DNA from: Lachnospiraceae bacterium
GTDB lineage: Bacteria > Bacillota > Clostridia > Lachnospirales > Lachnospiraceae
Assembly (NCBI GenBank): GCA_020860185.1
Contig: JAJBUT010000093.1
Coordinates: forward strand, 1-32,775
Direction of reading: 5' to 3'
Length of the DNA stretch: 32,775 bases
This document shows, piece by piece, positions 1 to 9,291 of the stretch. The position numbers and the translations under genes are program-made. Position 1 is the first letter of the stretch. The number at the start of each line of letters is the position of its first letter. Under the pieces are notes generated by a model. That model made no database searches, was not told the origin of the DNA, and worked only from the letters and a program-made list of their open reading frames with translations.

Positions 1-3000
1 ATGCTTGCGGACATCACCGGAATAGTCTCAAACCAGGGGTCTTTTAACGCCTTGCGGATGAATCCGACATAGTTCGATGCGCGGCAGCCGCCGCCGGTCT
101 GTACCATGATGACAGCCAGACGGTCCGTATCGTATTTGCCGGACATGACGGCGTCCAGAATCTGGCCGGTCGTGATCATGGCGGGATAACACGCGTCGTT
201 GTTGACATATTTCGGACCAAGATCAATGATGTTCTGGTTCTCATCCCTCATGACGACAAAATCATATCCGCAGCACTGCATGGCGGCTTCGATGAAATCA
301 AAATGATACGGAATCATCGCCGTACACAGGATGGTATATTTTTTCTCATACATCTCCTGCGTGAATTCCGGCCGCTGATAGTCTTTGATCTTATGGACGA
401 TATCGGACGGTATTTTTCCGATTTTTCGCATCTTCATGGCAGCCATCATGGACCGCACACGGATTTTTGCCGCGCCCAGGTTGCTGACCTCATCGATCTT
501 TAAGAGGGTGTACATCTTTCCGGCCTGAGCCATGAGATCCTGCACCTGGTCGATCGTAACCGCATCCAGTCCGCAGCCGAAGGAGTTGAGCTGAATCAGC
601 TCCAGATCCTCCCGCGTGGAAACATATTGGGCCGCCGCATAGAGTCTGGAGTGGTAGGTCCACTGGTTGGTGGCGCGCAGTTTTACTTCCTGATCATTCA
701 ACCCCGCGATGCTGTCCTCGGTGAGGACGGCAAATCCGAAGCTGTGAATCATCTCGGGGATGCCGTGATTGATCTCCGGATCCAGATGATAAGGCCGGCC
801 GGCGAGCACAATGCCGGAGGTTTGCTGTTCCTCCATCCATTGAAGGGCGCGCCGCCCTTCCTTCAGCACGTCGTCCTTAAATCGAAGCAGCTCCGTCCAC
901 GCTTCATGTACGGCAGGTTTTACTTCATTTTTGTCAATGCCGAATTCTTTTTTCATAAATTCACACAGACCCTGCGACAGAATCTCTTCGTTGGAAAACG
1001 CGAGAAACGGATTTAAAAACCGGACGTTTTTTTCACGAAGATTTTCTACGTTGTTTTTTATGTTCTCCGGGTAGGAGATGACCATCGGACAGTTGAAATT
1101 GTTCTGGAGTGAGTCTTTCTCCTTTCGTTCATAGTAGATACACGGATAAAAGATGGTATTCACGCCCTCACGGATCAGCCATTCTACATGCCCGTGCGTC
1201 AGCTTGGCCGGATAACATTCGGATTCACTGGGAATGGAATCCATGCCCAGACGGAACAGCGGCCCGTCCGAGTAGGGAGAAATCACGGTGCGAAAGCCGA
1301 GCTGTTTCCAGAAGACAGCCCAGAACGGATAGTCCTCATACAGATTCAGCGCTCTGGGCATGCCGATGGTGCCGCGTACGGCCTCCTGTTTGTCCAGAGG
1401 AATATAATAATCGAACAGCCTGTGCCGTTTGTAATCGAACAGATTCGGTGCCTGGTTGTCGTCCTGCCTGTTGTGCAGTCCCTTCTCACAGCGGTTGCCG
1501 GAGATATAGCGCTGCCCGTCCGCGAACAGGTTGACCGTCAGACGGCAGTTGTTCTGACAGCCGCCGCAATGGGCTGTCTGAGTTTTGTATGTAAAATGCC
1601 GGATCGCTGTCTCGGAAAGCATTTCAGACGGCTGTCCCGTGTAGCGCTCTTTCGCGATCAGCGCCGCGCCGAACGCGCCCATCAGACCGGCAATGTCCGG
1701 TCGGATCGCCTCCTGGCCGGCTGTCAGCTCGAAGCAGCGCAGCACGGCATCATTGTAGAAGGTGCCGCCCTGTACCACGAACTTTTCACCCAGTTCTGAG
1801 ACATCTTTTAGTTTGATTACCTTAAACAGAGCATTTTTGATGACGGAGTAGGCGAGTCCGGCGGCGATATCTTCCACCTTTGCGCCCTCTTTCTGCGCCT
1901 GTTTTACGTTGGAATTCATAAAGACGGTGCAGCGGGTACCGAGATCCACCGGGTGACGGCCCTGCACGGCCTTTGCCGCGAATTCCTCAGCTGTGCATCC
2001 CAGGGAGTTCGCAAAATTCTCGATAAAGGATCCGCATCCGGAGGAGCAGGCTTCGTTCAGGATGATGGAATCTACGGCGCCTTCGCGGATGGTGATGCAC
2101 TTCATGTCCTGTCCGCCGATATCCACGATACAGTCTACATCCGGCTCGAAAAACCGGGCTGCCTGATAGTGGGAGATGGTCTCGACTTCTCCCTCGTCCA
2201 GGTGGAAAGAATGCTTCATGAGATCCTCGCCGTAACCGGTGGAGCAGGAACGCGCGATCGTCGCGTTTGGATTCATGTGCGCAAACATATCCAGCAGAGC
2301 CTTTTTAGCGACCATGGCCGGATCGCCTTCATTGCTGCCATAGCTGGAGTAGAGGAGTCTGCCATCCTCAGAGATCAGAGCCAGTTTCATCGTTGTGGAT
2401 CCCGCGTCAATGCCGAGATAGCAGTTCCCCTCATAGTCTTCCAGAGAACCTTTCGGCACCTGATACTGATCCTGGCGTGCGCGGAAGGCTTCGTAGTCTT
2501 CTTTGGATGTAAACAGCGGATCGAGTATGTTCATCTCGGAACGGACGCTGCCGCTGTTTGTCAGCGTGTCCAGAAGGCCGGAGAGTGTCTGCGGCTCCTG
2601 TTTGCTGCTGGCGGCTGCCGCGCCGGACGCGGCGAACAGGTGCGCATTCTCCGGGAGAACGGCATTCTCCGGCGTCAGATGAAGCGTGCGTGCAAACGCG
2701 TTTCTCAGTTCGGAAAGGAAGTAGAGCGGTCCGCCGAGGAAGACGATTTTTCCGGTGATTCTGCGCCCGCAGGCCAGTCCGCTGATCGTCTGATTGACGA
2801 CCGCCTGAAAGATGCTGGCGGCCAGATTCTCCCTCGCTACGCCGTCGTTGATGAGCGGCTGGATATCACTCTTGGCGAATACGCCGCACCGGGCTGCGAT
2901 GGGATAGATCTCCGTATAGGATTTTGCGTATTCATTTAATCCTTCCGCGTCGGTCTGGAGCAGGGCGGCCATCTGGTCGATAAAGGCTCCGGTACCGCCG

Positions 3001-3377
3001 GCGCAGATGCCGTTCATGCGCTGGTCCACGCCGTTTTTGAGAAAAATGATTTTGGCGTCCTCGCCGCCGAGTTCGATGACGCAGTCAGCATCGGGAACGG
3101 TCGTCTGAACCGCGGAGGTGACGGCGATCACCTCCTGCACGAAATCCACATGGATGTGCTTTGCCAGGCTTAACCCGCCGCTGCCCGTGATGGAAACAGT
3201 ACAGGTCTGATCTCCGATCTGTTCGCATACTTCCGTGAGCATGCTTCTGACTGTGTCCTGTATATCTGCAAAATGTCTCTGGTATTTTCCGTATACCCGT
3301 TCTTTGTTTTCGTTCAGCACCACTACTTTTGCTGTGGTAGAACCGATATCAATTCCGATTGAATAAACCTTATCCAT
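1..3377 (-). CDS. 2-hydroxyacyl-CoA dehydratase activase/dehydratase-like large protein (BadF/BcrA-type ASKHA domains plus DUF2229/HgdB-like region), C-terminus cut by window edge
   Basis: Manual minus-strand reading from ATG at 3377 gives an open frame to position 1: [32 protein letters not shown]..., then [28 protein letters not shown], a second [16 protein letters not shown] / [12 protein letters not shown] / [13 protein letters not shown], then [71 protein letters not shown]. Not in the ORF track because no stop is inside the window. RBS-like AGAGGAGA lies upstream. Confidence 0.92.
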   Translation of the reverse strand, partial: MDKVYSIGIDIGSTTAKVVVLNENKERVYGKYQRHFADIQDTVRSMLTEVCEQIGDQTCTVSITGSGGLSLAKHIHVDFVQEVIAVTSAVQTTVPDADCVIELGGEDAKIIFLKNGVDQRMNGICAGGTGAFIDQMAALLQTDAEGLNEYAKSYTEIYPIAARCGVFAKSDIQPLINDGVARENLAASIFQAVVNQTISGLACGRRITGKIVFLGGPLYFLSELRNAFARTLHLTPENAVLPENAHLFAASGAAAASSKQEPQTLSGLLDTLTNSGSVRSEMNILDPLFTSKEDYEAFRARQDQYQVPKGSLEDYEGNCYLGIDAGSTTMKLALISEDGRLLYSSYGSNEGDPAMVAKKALLDMFAHMNPNATIARSCSTGYGEDLMKHSFHLDEGEVETISHYQAARFFEPDVDCIVDIGGQDMKCITIREGAVDSIILNEACSSGCGSFIENFANSLGCTAEEFAAKAVQGRHPVDLGTRCTVFMNSNVKQAQKEGAKVEDIAAGLAYSVIKNALFKVIKLKDVSELGEKFVVQGGTFYNDAVLRCFELTAGQEAIRPDIAGLMGAFGAALIAKERYTGQPSEMLSETAIRHFTYKTQTAHCGGCQNNCRLTVNLFADGQRYISGNRCEKGLHNRQDDNQAPNLFDYKRHRLFDYYIPLDKQEAVRGTIGMPRALNLYEDYPFWAVFWKQLGFRTVISPYSDGPLFRLGMDSIPSESECYPAKLTHGHVEWLIREGVNTIFYPCIYYERKEKDSLQNNFNCPMVISYPENIKNNVENLREKNVRFLNPFLAFSNEEILSQGLCEFMKKEFGIDKNEVKPAVHEAWTELLRFKDDVLKEGRRALQWMEEQQTSGIVLAGRPYHLDPEINHGIPEMIHSFGFAVLTEDSIAGLNDQEVKLRATNQWTYHSRLYAAAQYVSTREDLELIQLNSFGCGLDAVTIDQVQDLMAQAGKMYTLLKIDEVSNLGAAKIRVRSMMAAMKMRKIGKIPSDIVHKIKDYQRPEFTQEMYEKKYTILCTAMIPYHFDFIEAAMQCCGYDFVVMRDENQNIIDLGPKYVNNDACYPAMITTGQILDAVMSGKYDTDRLAVIMVQTGGGCRASNYVGFIRKALKDPWFETIPVMSAS

Positions 3378-3409
3378 TTTGTACTATGTAATCTCCTCTG
3401 TGTGTTTTT

Positions 3410-4435
3410 TCAGTTAAACGCAAGAAATTTATGTCCGAGCCGGTAGCAGGCGATGGCAAACATGCGTCCGCCGTGCCCCGGAAAATTTAAAAATGTCGCG
3501 AGACTGTGGTATTTCAGTCTGCGTGCAAGAGGTCTGTTTTCTTTTTTGAGCACCTCCCACATTTCCTGTACCTGCCGGTCTGCCTCCGCCGTGTTATTCA
3601 GCCGGGTAAAGGCCGTGGCGAGAACCATGAAAAAGATAAGCGCGTGAATCAGATATCTGGCCAGCTTCGGCTGATCTCTGCGGATCTGCGCCAGGTCATA
3701 GGCTTCAAACATGAGGCGGGATACGCGAACCTGATGTGTGCAACGCCGTTTCAGGACATCTTCCTCCACGGACTGCCCTTCCCGGCCGATCAGATAATGG
3801 TACAGATCGGCATTCAGGTAGCATATCCTTCTGACATAGGGCAGAGGGAGGTAGCTGAAGAGGTTATCCTCATAAAACATATGTTCCGGCAGGCTGATGC
3901 CGATATCGCGCAGCAGCTGTGTGCGGTGCGTGCTGGCGTGCATGCACAGATACTGCCAGGGACGAAAATATCGTGTCCTCTCCCAACCGCAAATACGTTC
4001 CTGCGGAAATACATTCCGGTAGTGGATACTCTTTGTAAGACTGGGATCCGTATTATCGTAGACGTAATTCGTGACGAGCAGATCGATGCCTCCCTGTGGT
4101 TCAAGCTTTTCCAGCAGATCCATGGTTCGGTGCAGCGCCTCTTCATCCAGCCAGTCATCCGAATCAACGACTTTAAAGTAAAAGCCTCTGGCTTCTCTCA
4201 GTCCGTGATTGATGCCGGCGCCGTGTCCGCCGTTTTTCTGGGTCAGAACCCGGCAGATGTTCGGATACCGCTCCTGATAGTGCGCGGCAATCTCGCCGGT
4301 GCGGTCTGTGGAACCGTCGTTGACAATGAGAATCTCTGCCCGGTTTCCGGCGGCCAGCAGGCTGTCGATACAGCGCTCCATATATGCTTCGGAGTTGTAG
4401 CAGGGAACCGTAAATGTGATTAATTTTCTGTCCAT
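3410..4435 (-). CDS. Family 2 (GT-A) glycosyltransferase
   Basis: 341 aa, N-terminal ITFTVPCYNSEAYMERCIDSLL...ILIVNDGSTDRTGEIA...VVDSDDWLDEEAL, typical GT2 motifs. Same strand and 32 bp upstream of the activase gene. Confidence 0.9.
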   Translation of the reverse strand: MDRKLITFTVPCYNSEAYMERCIDSLLAAGNRAEILIVNDGSTDRTGEIAAHYQERYPNICRVLTQKNGGHGAGINHGLREARGFYFKVVDSDDWLDEEALHRTMDLLEKLEPQGGIDLLVTNYVYDNTDPSLTKSIHYRNVFPQERICGWERTRYFRPWQYLCMHASTHRTQLLRDIGISLPEHMFYEDNLFSYLPLPYVRRICYLNADLYHYLIGREGQSVEEDVLKRRCTHQVRVSRLMFEAYDLAQIRRDQPKLARYLIHALIFFMVLATAFTRLNNTAEADRQVQEMWEVLKKENRPLARRLKYHSLATFLNFPGHGGRMFAIACYRLGHKFLAFN

Positions 4436-4517
4436 GACATTTCTCCTTTGATTTCAAGGTATTATAGTTACTTTTCCGGGCTTTGTCAACAGTGTGCTGT
4501 TATTTTATTATGAAAGT

Positions 4518-4710
4518 GTCGTGAATAGACAGACAGATGGACATGCTTGCATGGCCAGATGGCTGGATATTCGACGACCAGGACGGTATGAGTATGTAGG
4601 CCGATAGGCCGGAATACGAATACCGGCGGCGATTGCGGGAGCAGCTTGCTGCGGAGCAATCGACTTTCATAGATGTTGGAGCGTGGAGCGCTGCGACAGC
4701 AGCGCATGGG
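4518..4710 (+). repeat. Copy 1 of a ~190-bp hairpin-rich dispersed repeat (inverted relative to copy 2), flanked by 14-bp direct repeats
   Basis: GTCGTGAATAGACAGACAGATGGACATGCTTGCATGGCCAGATGG...GCAGCGCATGG matches the reverse complement of 8675-8859 nearly throughout. TTTATTATGAAAGT occurs at 4504-4517 and 4711-4724. Confidence 0.9.
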
Positions 4711-4882
4711 TTTATTATGAAAGTTCCGGCAAAAATATTTTGTTGCAATATAAGGAAGAGTTTGATACGATACGGTAGGAATGTAATGCTGAGATATGTG
4801 TGACAGTTCCTTACCGAAACGTATGCAGTGCTGTCCGCTGAGCGGGGCAATCCATATTCATAAAAAGGAGCGAAAGAACGAA

Positions 4883-5146
4883 ATGGGTGAGTACGACGAG
4901 ATTTGTTTAGATGTCTTCCTGGAAAAGCAGCGTCAGCTGTTTCCTGAAAACGTGGCGGAGACGCCGGAGGAAGCGGAAGATTTTCTGGAGATGTGCATGG
5001 CATCTGTCTGCCGGGATATCAATGAAGTGCAGGAGTGCTTTGATGAATACGGGGCAGATATTTCCGGCATGAAGAAGGCCGATCTGGAGAATGCGGCGGA
5101 GGTTTTTCCTCTCCCGGATGGTCGTTATCTTGTCGTGCTGGCGTGA
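4883..5146 (+). CDS. Small acidic hypothetical protein (87 aa)
   Basis: MGEYDEICLDVFLEKQRQLFPENVAETPEEAEDF...PLPDGRYLVVLA; start chosen at ATG 4883 after AAAAAGGAG, shortening the listed ORF. Confidence 0.7.
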   Translation: MGEYDEICLDVFLEKQRQLFPENVAETPEEAEDFLEMCMASVCRDINEVQECFDEYGADISGMKKADLENAAEVFPLPDGRYLVVLA

Positions 5147-5260
5147 CGGGATGGCCGGGAACTGTACCCGTCCGGTTCCTGAGGGTGCCGGAGATTTCAG
5201 GATGTATAATGCTACAGACGATTAAAGTCAACTGATCGTTTCAATGAAAGATATGAGAGT

Positions 5261-6313
5261 ATGAACAGAAGGATAAAATTTTTAATCAGGGCATGCAGCG
5301 GAAGACCGGATCGGATGAAACCGCGAACACGCGTAGAGAAAACGGCGATGACTGTATGTGCAGGTATGATGGCTGCCGTATTGTTTTTTGTCCCGGCCTG
5401 CAATATGCCGGTGCTGTCTGCGCTCACGGGGAACTATGTGTTTTCTGTCGGCAGTGAGAAGTGTTCCGTTGAGGAGGCGAAGGTGATTTTGCTTCAATAT
5501 CAGAAGGAGTATTCCTCCTTCTACGGGATTGATCTCTGGGAACATGATTCTGACACCTCAGAGAGCCTGGAGCAATATATCAGGGACATGGCAGTATCGC
5601 AGCTGGCGGAGATTTATACGCTGTATGTGATCGCAGGCGAACGGGAAATGGAGCTTACCGAAGATGAAAAGGTGCAGGCGGCTGCGGCCGCGGCGGAGTA
5701 TATGGCGTCACTTGCTGAGGACGAGTTGGATTATATCGGCGCCACGGAGAGTGAAGTGGAGGCATTATATGAGAAATATCTCCTTGCGCACAGGCTCTAC
5801 ACAAGCCTGACAGAGGATGTTTCATCGGAAGTCAGCGATGACGAAGCCCGCGTGATGGATCTGAAACAGATCTGTGTGTCGGAAGAAGAGACGGCGGAGC
5901 AGTTGCTGGAACAGCTGGACGGCGGAGCGGACTTTTCTTCTCTTGCAGAGTCATATAACGAGAGCGGGACGTCGGATCTGCAGGTGTCGCGGATGACGTA
6001 TTCTGATGCGGTGACGGAGATTCTTTTCTCGATGAATACGGGAGAATACAGTGAAGTGATCGGGATAGACGACAGTTATTATATTTTTTACTGCGTCGAT
6101 TATTTTAATGAGGCATTGACCGAAGAAAACAAGGCCAATGTTGTCAGTCAGCGGATGGAGGCCGCTGTGACGGCTGCTTACAATTCCTATCTGGACAGCC
6201 TGGATTCTTTCCTGAATGAAGCTGTCTGGTCTGAGGTAACGGTTGATACGGAACTGGCTCTGGACGGTTCCTCATTCGGTGAAGTATACGATTCATATTT
6301 TGAATCGGAATGA
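5261..6313 (+). CDS. Parvulin/PrsA/SurA-like peptidyl-prolyl isomerase, probable lipoprotein or membrane-anchored
   Basis: 350 aa; hydrophobic N-terminal segment ending in VPAC (lipobox-like); C-terminal ADFSSLAESYNESGTSDLQ...VTEILFSMNTGEYSEVIGIDDSYYIFYCVDY resembles the parvulin domain. Confidence 0.75.
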   Translation: MNRRIKFLIRACSGRPDRMKPRTRVEKTAMTVCAGMMAAVLFFVPACNMPVLSALTGNYVFSVGSEKCSVEEAKVILLQYQKEYSSFYGIDLWEHDSDTSESLEQYIRDMAVSQLAEIYTLYVIAGEREMELTEDEKVQAAAAAAEYMASLAEDELDYIGATESEVEALYEKYLLAHRLYTSLTEDVSSEVSDDEARVMDLKQICVSEEETAEQLLEQLDGGADFSSLAESYNESGTSDLQVSRMTYSDAVTEILFSMNTGEYSEVIGIDDSYYIFYCVDYFNEALTEENKANVVSQRMEAAVTAAYNSYLDSLDSFLNEAVWSEVTVDTELALDGSSFGEVYDSYFESE

Positions 6314-6366
6314 TACTGGTGAAAGGATCCGGATTTTGTATGACTGACGGAAAACAGCAGGTTTTG

Positions 6367-6393
6367 TTAGCACTCTTTTGAAAAGAGTGCTAA
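6367..6393. promoter_or_regulatory. CIRCE element (HrcA operator)
   Basis: TTAGCACTC-TTTTGAAAA-GAGTGCTAA, exact match to the CIRCE consensus TTAGCACTC-N9-GAGTGCTAA. Confidence 0.95.
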
Positions 6394-6400
6394 TTTTCTA

Positions 6401-6429
6401 TTGACATTTCAATTTTTCAGTATTATAGT
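6401..6429 (+). promoter_or_regulatory. SigA-type promoter for htpG
   Basis: TTGACA (6401-6406), 17-bp spacer, TATAGT (6424-6429), just downstream of CIRCE. Confidence 0.75.
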
Positions 6430-6473
6430 ATTCCATAACTTAAATTTTTAAAATAAAAACAGGAGTGATGATC

Positions 6474-8579
6474 ATGACAAACAAACAGGGAAGTCTTTCC
6501 ATTAACAGTGAGAACATTTTTCCGATTATTAAAAAATGGCTGTATTCTGACCATGATATCTTTTACCGCGAGCTGATCTCTAATGGCTGCGACGCGATCA
6601 CGAAGCTGAAGAAGCTGGATGTGATGGGAGAATACACATTGCCGGATGATTATGAGCCGAAGGTGGAGGTTCGTGTGAATCCGACCGAGAAGACTCTGAA
6701 GGTGATTGATAATGGTCTCGGCATGACAGCTGACGAGGTGGAGGAGTACATTAACCAGATCGCTTTTTCGGGAGCGACGGATTTTCTGGAGAAGTATAAG
6801 GATAAATCCAGCGAAGACCAGATCATCGGCCATTTCGGACTCGGGTTTTACTCCGCCTTTATGGTTGCGGATGAGGTGCAGATTGAGACGCTCTCCTGGC
6901 AGGACGGCGCGACGCCGGTTCACTGGAGCTGCGATGGCGGTACCGAGTTTGAGATGAGTGACGGCAGCAAAACGACGGTCGGTACGGAGATTACTTTATT
7001 TCTGAATGAGGATTGCCTGGAGTTTGCCAATGAGTATCGCGCAAAGGAAGTGCTGACAAAATACTGTTCCTTTATGCCGACGGAGATCTATCTCGTGAAT
7101 GAGACGGCGGAACCTCAGTATGAGACAATCCCGGCGGATGAAAAGACAGAGAAGGACGTCGTCATTGAGACAATCATCGAGGAGCCGAAGACCGAGGAGC
7201 GTGAGAATGAGAACGGCGAGAAGGAGGTCGTTGAGGTTTCTCCCCGGAAAGAAAAGTTAAAGATATTAAAGCGTCCGGTCCCGATTAATGATATTCATCC
7301 GCTCTGGACGAAGCATCCGAATGAGTGCAGCGATGATGACTATAAGAAGTTTTACCGCACGGTGTTCCAGGACTATAAGGAGCCGCTGTTCTGGATCCAT
7401 CTGAATATGGATTATCCGTTTAACCTGAAGGGCATCCTGTATTTCCCGAAAATCAATACCGAGTATGATTCTATTGAGGGAACGATCAAGCTGTATAACA
7501 ATCAGGTATTTATTGCGGATAATATTAAAGAAGTAATTCCGGAGTTTCTGATGCTCTTAAAGGGCGTGATCGACTGCCCGGATCTGCCGCTGAATGTTTC
7601 CAGAAGCGCGCTGCAGAACGACGGCTTTGTGAAGAAGATTTCCGAGTACATCACGAAGAAGGTGGCGGACAAGCTGATCGGCATGTGCAAGACCGAGAAG
7701 GAGAGCTATGAGAAATACTGGGATGATATCAGTCCCTTCATCAAGTTCGGCTGCCTGAAGGATGAGAAGTTCTGCGATAAGATGAACGACTATATCCTCT
7801 TTAAGGATATCAATGACAAATTCCTCACGCTGCCGGAGCTTTTGAAGACAGAAGAGGAAAAAGCCTCCGATGAGGAAGCGGAGGAGACGAAGGATGATGA
7901 GACTGCTGATGCGGAGGTCGTCGATGATGCGGACGAACTGCCGGAGGACGATGAGGAAGAGAAGGACACGAGAAAGACCGTTTACTATGTCACCGATGTG
8001 AAACAGCAGGGTCAGTACATCCGCATGTTTAAGGAATATGACATGAACGCCGTCATCCTTAACCACAACATCGACAGTTCTTTCATCACGCAGCTGGAGC
8101 AGCGCAACCAGAATTATAAATTCATGCGGATCGACGCGGATGTCACCGATGCGCTGAAGGAGGATGTTTCCGAGGAGGATCTGAAGGAGGCGCTGGATTC
8201 GCTGACCGAGACCTTCCGCAAGGCGCTGGGTAAAAAGGAGCTGAATGTAAAGGCAGAACAGTTAAAGGATACATCCGTTGCCTCCGTGATCACGCTTTCT
8301 GAAGAAGGACGGCGTATGCAGGACATGATGAAGATGTACAATCTCTCCGGTATGGATGATTCCATGTTCGGCGGGGACGAGACATTGGTTCTGAATGTGA
8401 AAAACCCGCTGGTAACCTTTATTCTGGAGAATAAGGACGATGTGCATGTGCCGGTCTTCTGCAAACAGCTGTATGATCTGGCGATGCTATCCAATCATCC
8501 GCTCGAGCCGGAAGCAATGACTGCTTTTGTGGCGCGGAGCAATGAGATTATGCTGGTGCTGGCAAACAAGAGCAAATAA
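6474..8579 (+). CDS. htpG: Molecular chaperone HtpG (Hsp90)
   Basis: Hsp90 GHKL motifs ELISNGCDAITKLKKL, DNGLGMTADEV, GHFGLGFYSAFMVADEV, LNVSRSALQND. AGGAG RBS at 6461-6465 favours ATG 6474 over the listed GTG 6465. Confidence 0.96.
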   Translation: MTNKQGSLSINSENIFPIIKKWLYSDHDIFYRELISNGCDAITKLKKLDVMGEYTLPDDYEPKVEVRVNPTEKTLKVIDNGLGMTADEVEEYINQIAFSGATDFLEKYKDKSSEDQIIGHFGLGFYSAFMVADEVQIETLSWQDGATPVHWSCDGGTEFEMSDGSKTTVGTEITLFLNEDCLEFANEYRAKEVLTKYCSFMPTEIYLVNETAEPQYETIPADEKTEKDVVIETIIEEPKTEERENENGEKEVVEVSPRKEKLKILKRPVPINDIHPLWTKHPNECSDDDYKKFYRTVFQDYKEPLFWIHLNMDYPFNLKGILYFPKINTEYDSIEGTIKLYNNQVFIADNIKEVIPEFLMLLKGVIDCPDLPLNVSRSALQNDGFVKKISEYITKKVADKLIGMCKTEKESYEKYWDDISPFIKFGCLKDEKFCDKMNDYILFKDINDKFLTLPELLKTEEEKASDEEAEETKDDETADAEVVDDADELPEDDEEEKDTRKTVYYVTDVKQQGQYIRMFKEYDMNAVILNHNIDSSFITQLEQRNQNYKFMRIDADVTDALKEDVSEEDLKEALDSLTETFRKALGKKELNVKAEQLKDTSVASVITLSEEGRRMQDMMKMYNLSGMDDSMFGGDETLVLNVKNPLVTFILENKDDVHVPVFCKQLYDLAMLSNHPLEPEAMTAFVARSNEIMLVLANKSK

Positions 8580-8617
8580 ACAGAATCGTTGACGGTATGA
8601 TATCGTGCATTCCTGAG

Positions 8618-8664
8618 AAAGCGGATATCCGAAATGTTGTGTGATTTCGGGTATCCGCCTTTTA
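8618..8664 (+). terminator. Intrinsic terminator of htpG
   Basis: AAAGCGGATATCCGAAAT-gttgtgtg-ATTTCGGGTATCCGCCTTTT strong hairpin followed by a T-run. Confidence 0.8.
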
Positions 8665-8674
8665 AAATAAACTT

Positions 8675-8859
8675 CCATGCGCTGCTGTCGCAGCGCGCCA
8701 ACATCTATGAAAGTCGATTGCTCCGCAGCAAGCTGCTCCCGCAATCGCCGCCGGTATTCGTATTCCGGCCTATTGGCATACATACTCATACCGTCCTGGT
8801 CGTCGAATATTCACCCATCTGGCCATGCAAGCATGTCCATCTGTCTGGTTATTGACGAC
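8675..8859 (-). repeat. Copy 2 of the ~190-bp hairpin-rich dispersed repeat
   Basis: Reverse complement nearly identical to 4518-4710, with a 7-nt indel near the GCGCTGCGACAGCAGCGC hairpin. Confidence 0.9.
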
Positions 8860-8875
8860 ATTTTTATAGCAAATA

Positions 8876-8904
8876 TTGATGAAAATGTTAAAAGATGGTA
8901 CACT
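8876..8904 (+). promoter_or_regulatory. Candidate promoter of the TM1266-type regulator
   Basis: TTGATG, 17-bp spacer, TACACT. Confidence 0.45.
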
Positions 8905-8947
8905 GAGCGCAGCACGGCGGATTTCGCGACAGAAAGGAAATATTTTT

Positions 8948-9205
8948 ATGGAGAACAGAGTGGCGGTTATGAGTATCATTGTCGAAAATATGGAAGCGGT
9001 GGAGCGGATCAATACACTTCTGCACGAATACGGCAGCTGTATTATCGGCAGGATGGGTCTGCCCTACCGGGAACGGAATATCAATATCATCTGTATTGCT
9101 CTGGACGCGCGGCAGGATGTGATTTCCTCTCTTTCCGGCAAGATCGGATCACTGGGCGGAGTCAGCGTTAAAACAGCCTATTCCAGCAAGAAGTATTCAG
9201 ATTGA
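8948..9205 (+). CDS. TM1266-type iron-only hydrogenase system regulator (85 aa)
   Basis: MENRVAVMSIIVENMEAVERINTLLHEYGSCIIGRMGLPYRERNINIICIALDARQDVISSLSGKIGSLGGVSVKTAYSSK is the characteristic sequence of this small family. Start shortened to ATG 8948 (AGAAAGGA RBS). Confidence 0.85.
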   Translation: MENRVAVMSIIVENMEAVERINTLLHEYGSCIIGRMGLPYRERNINIICIALDARQDVISSLSGKIGSLGGVSVKTAYSSKKYSD

Positions 9206-9291
9206 CAGGTTGTCGGGTGTTGCGTACAGAAGCCTGTGGCGGACTGTTGTTTTTGTATAAAGTTCGTCTGTAAAAAAAGAGGGAGGCGCGG

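Noticed and set aside
627-2939. Plus-strand ORFs (129, 141, 203 and 328 aa) in the first 3 kb
   Set aside because: All lie antisense to the left-edge activase gene, which has strong family motifs on the minus strand.
3506-4423. 305-aa plus-strand ORF opposite the glycosyltransferase
   Set aside because: Mirror of a clear GT2 gene; no recognisable domain.
4486-5003. Minus-strand ORFs of 73 and 167 aa
   Set aside because: They read through the 190-bp repeat; the matching peptide at 8634-8855 is due to the DNA repeat, and stem-loop conservation explains it better than coding.
8634-9171. Plus-strand ORFs of 73 and 164 aa and minus ORF 8770-9012
   Set aside because: Same repeat-derived translation as copy 1, or wrong-frame overlap with the TM1266-type gene.
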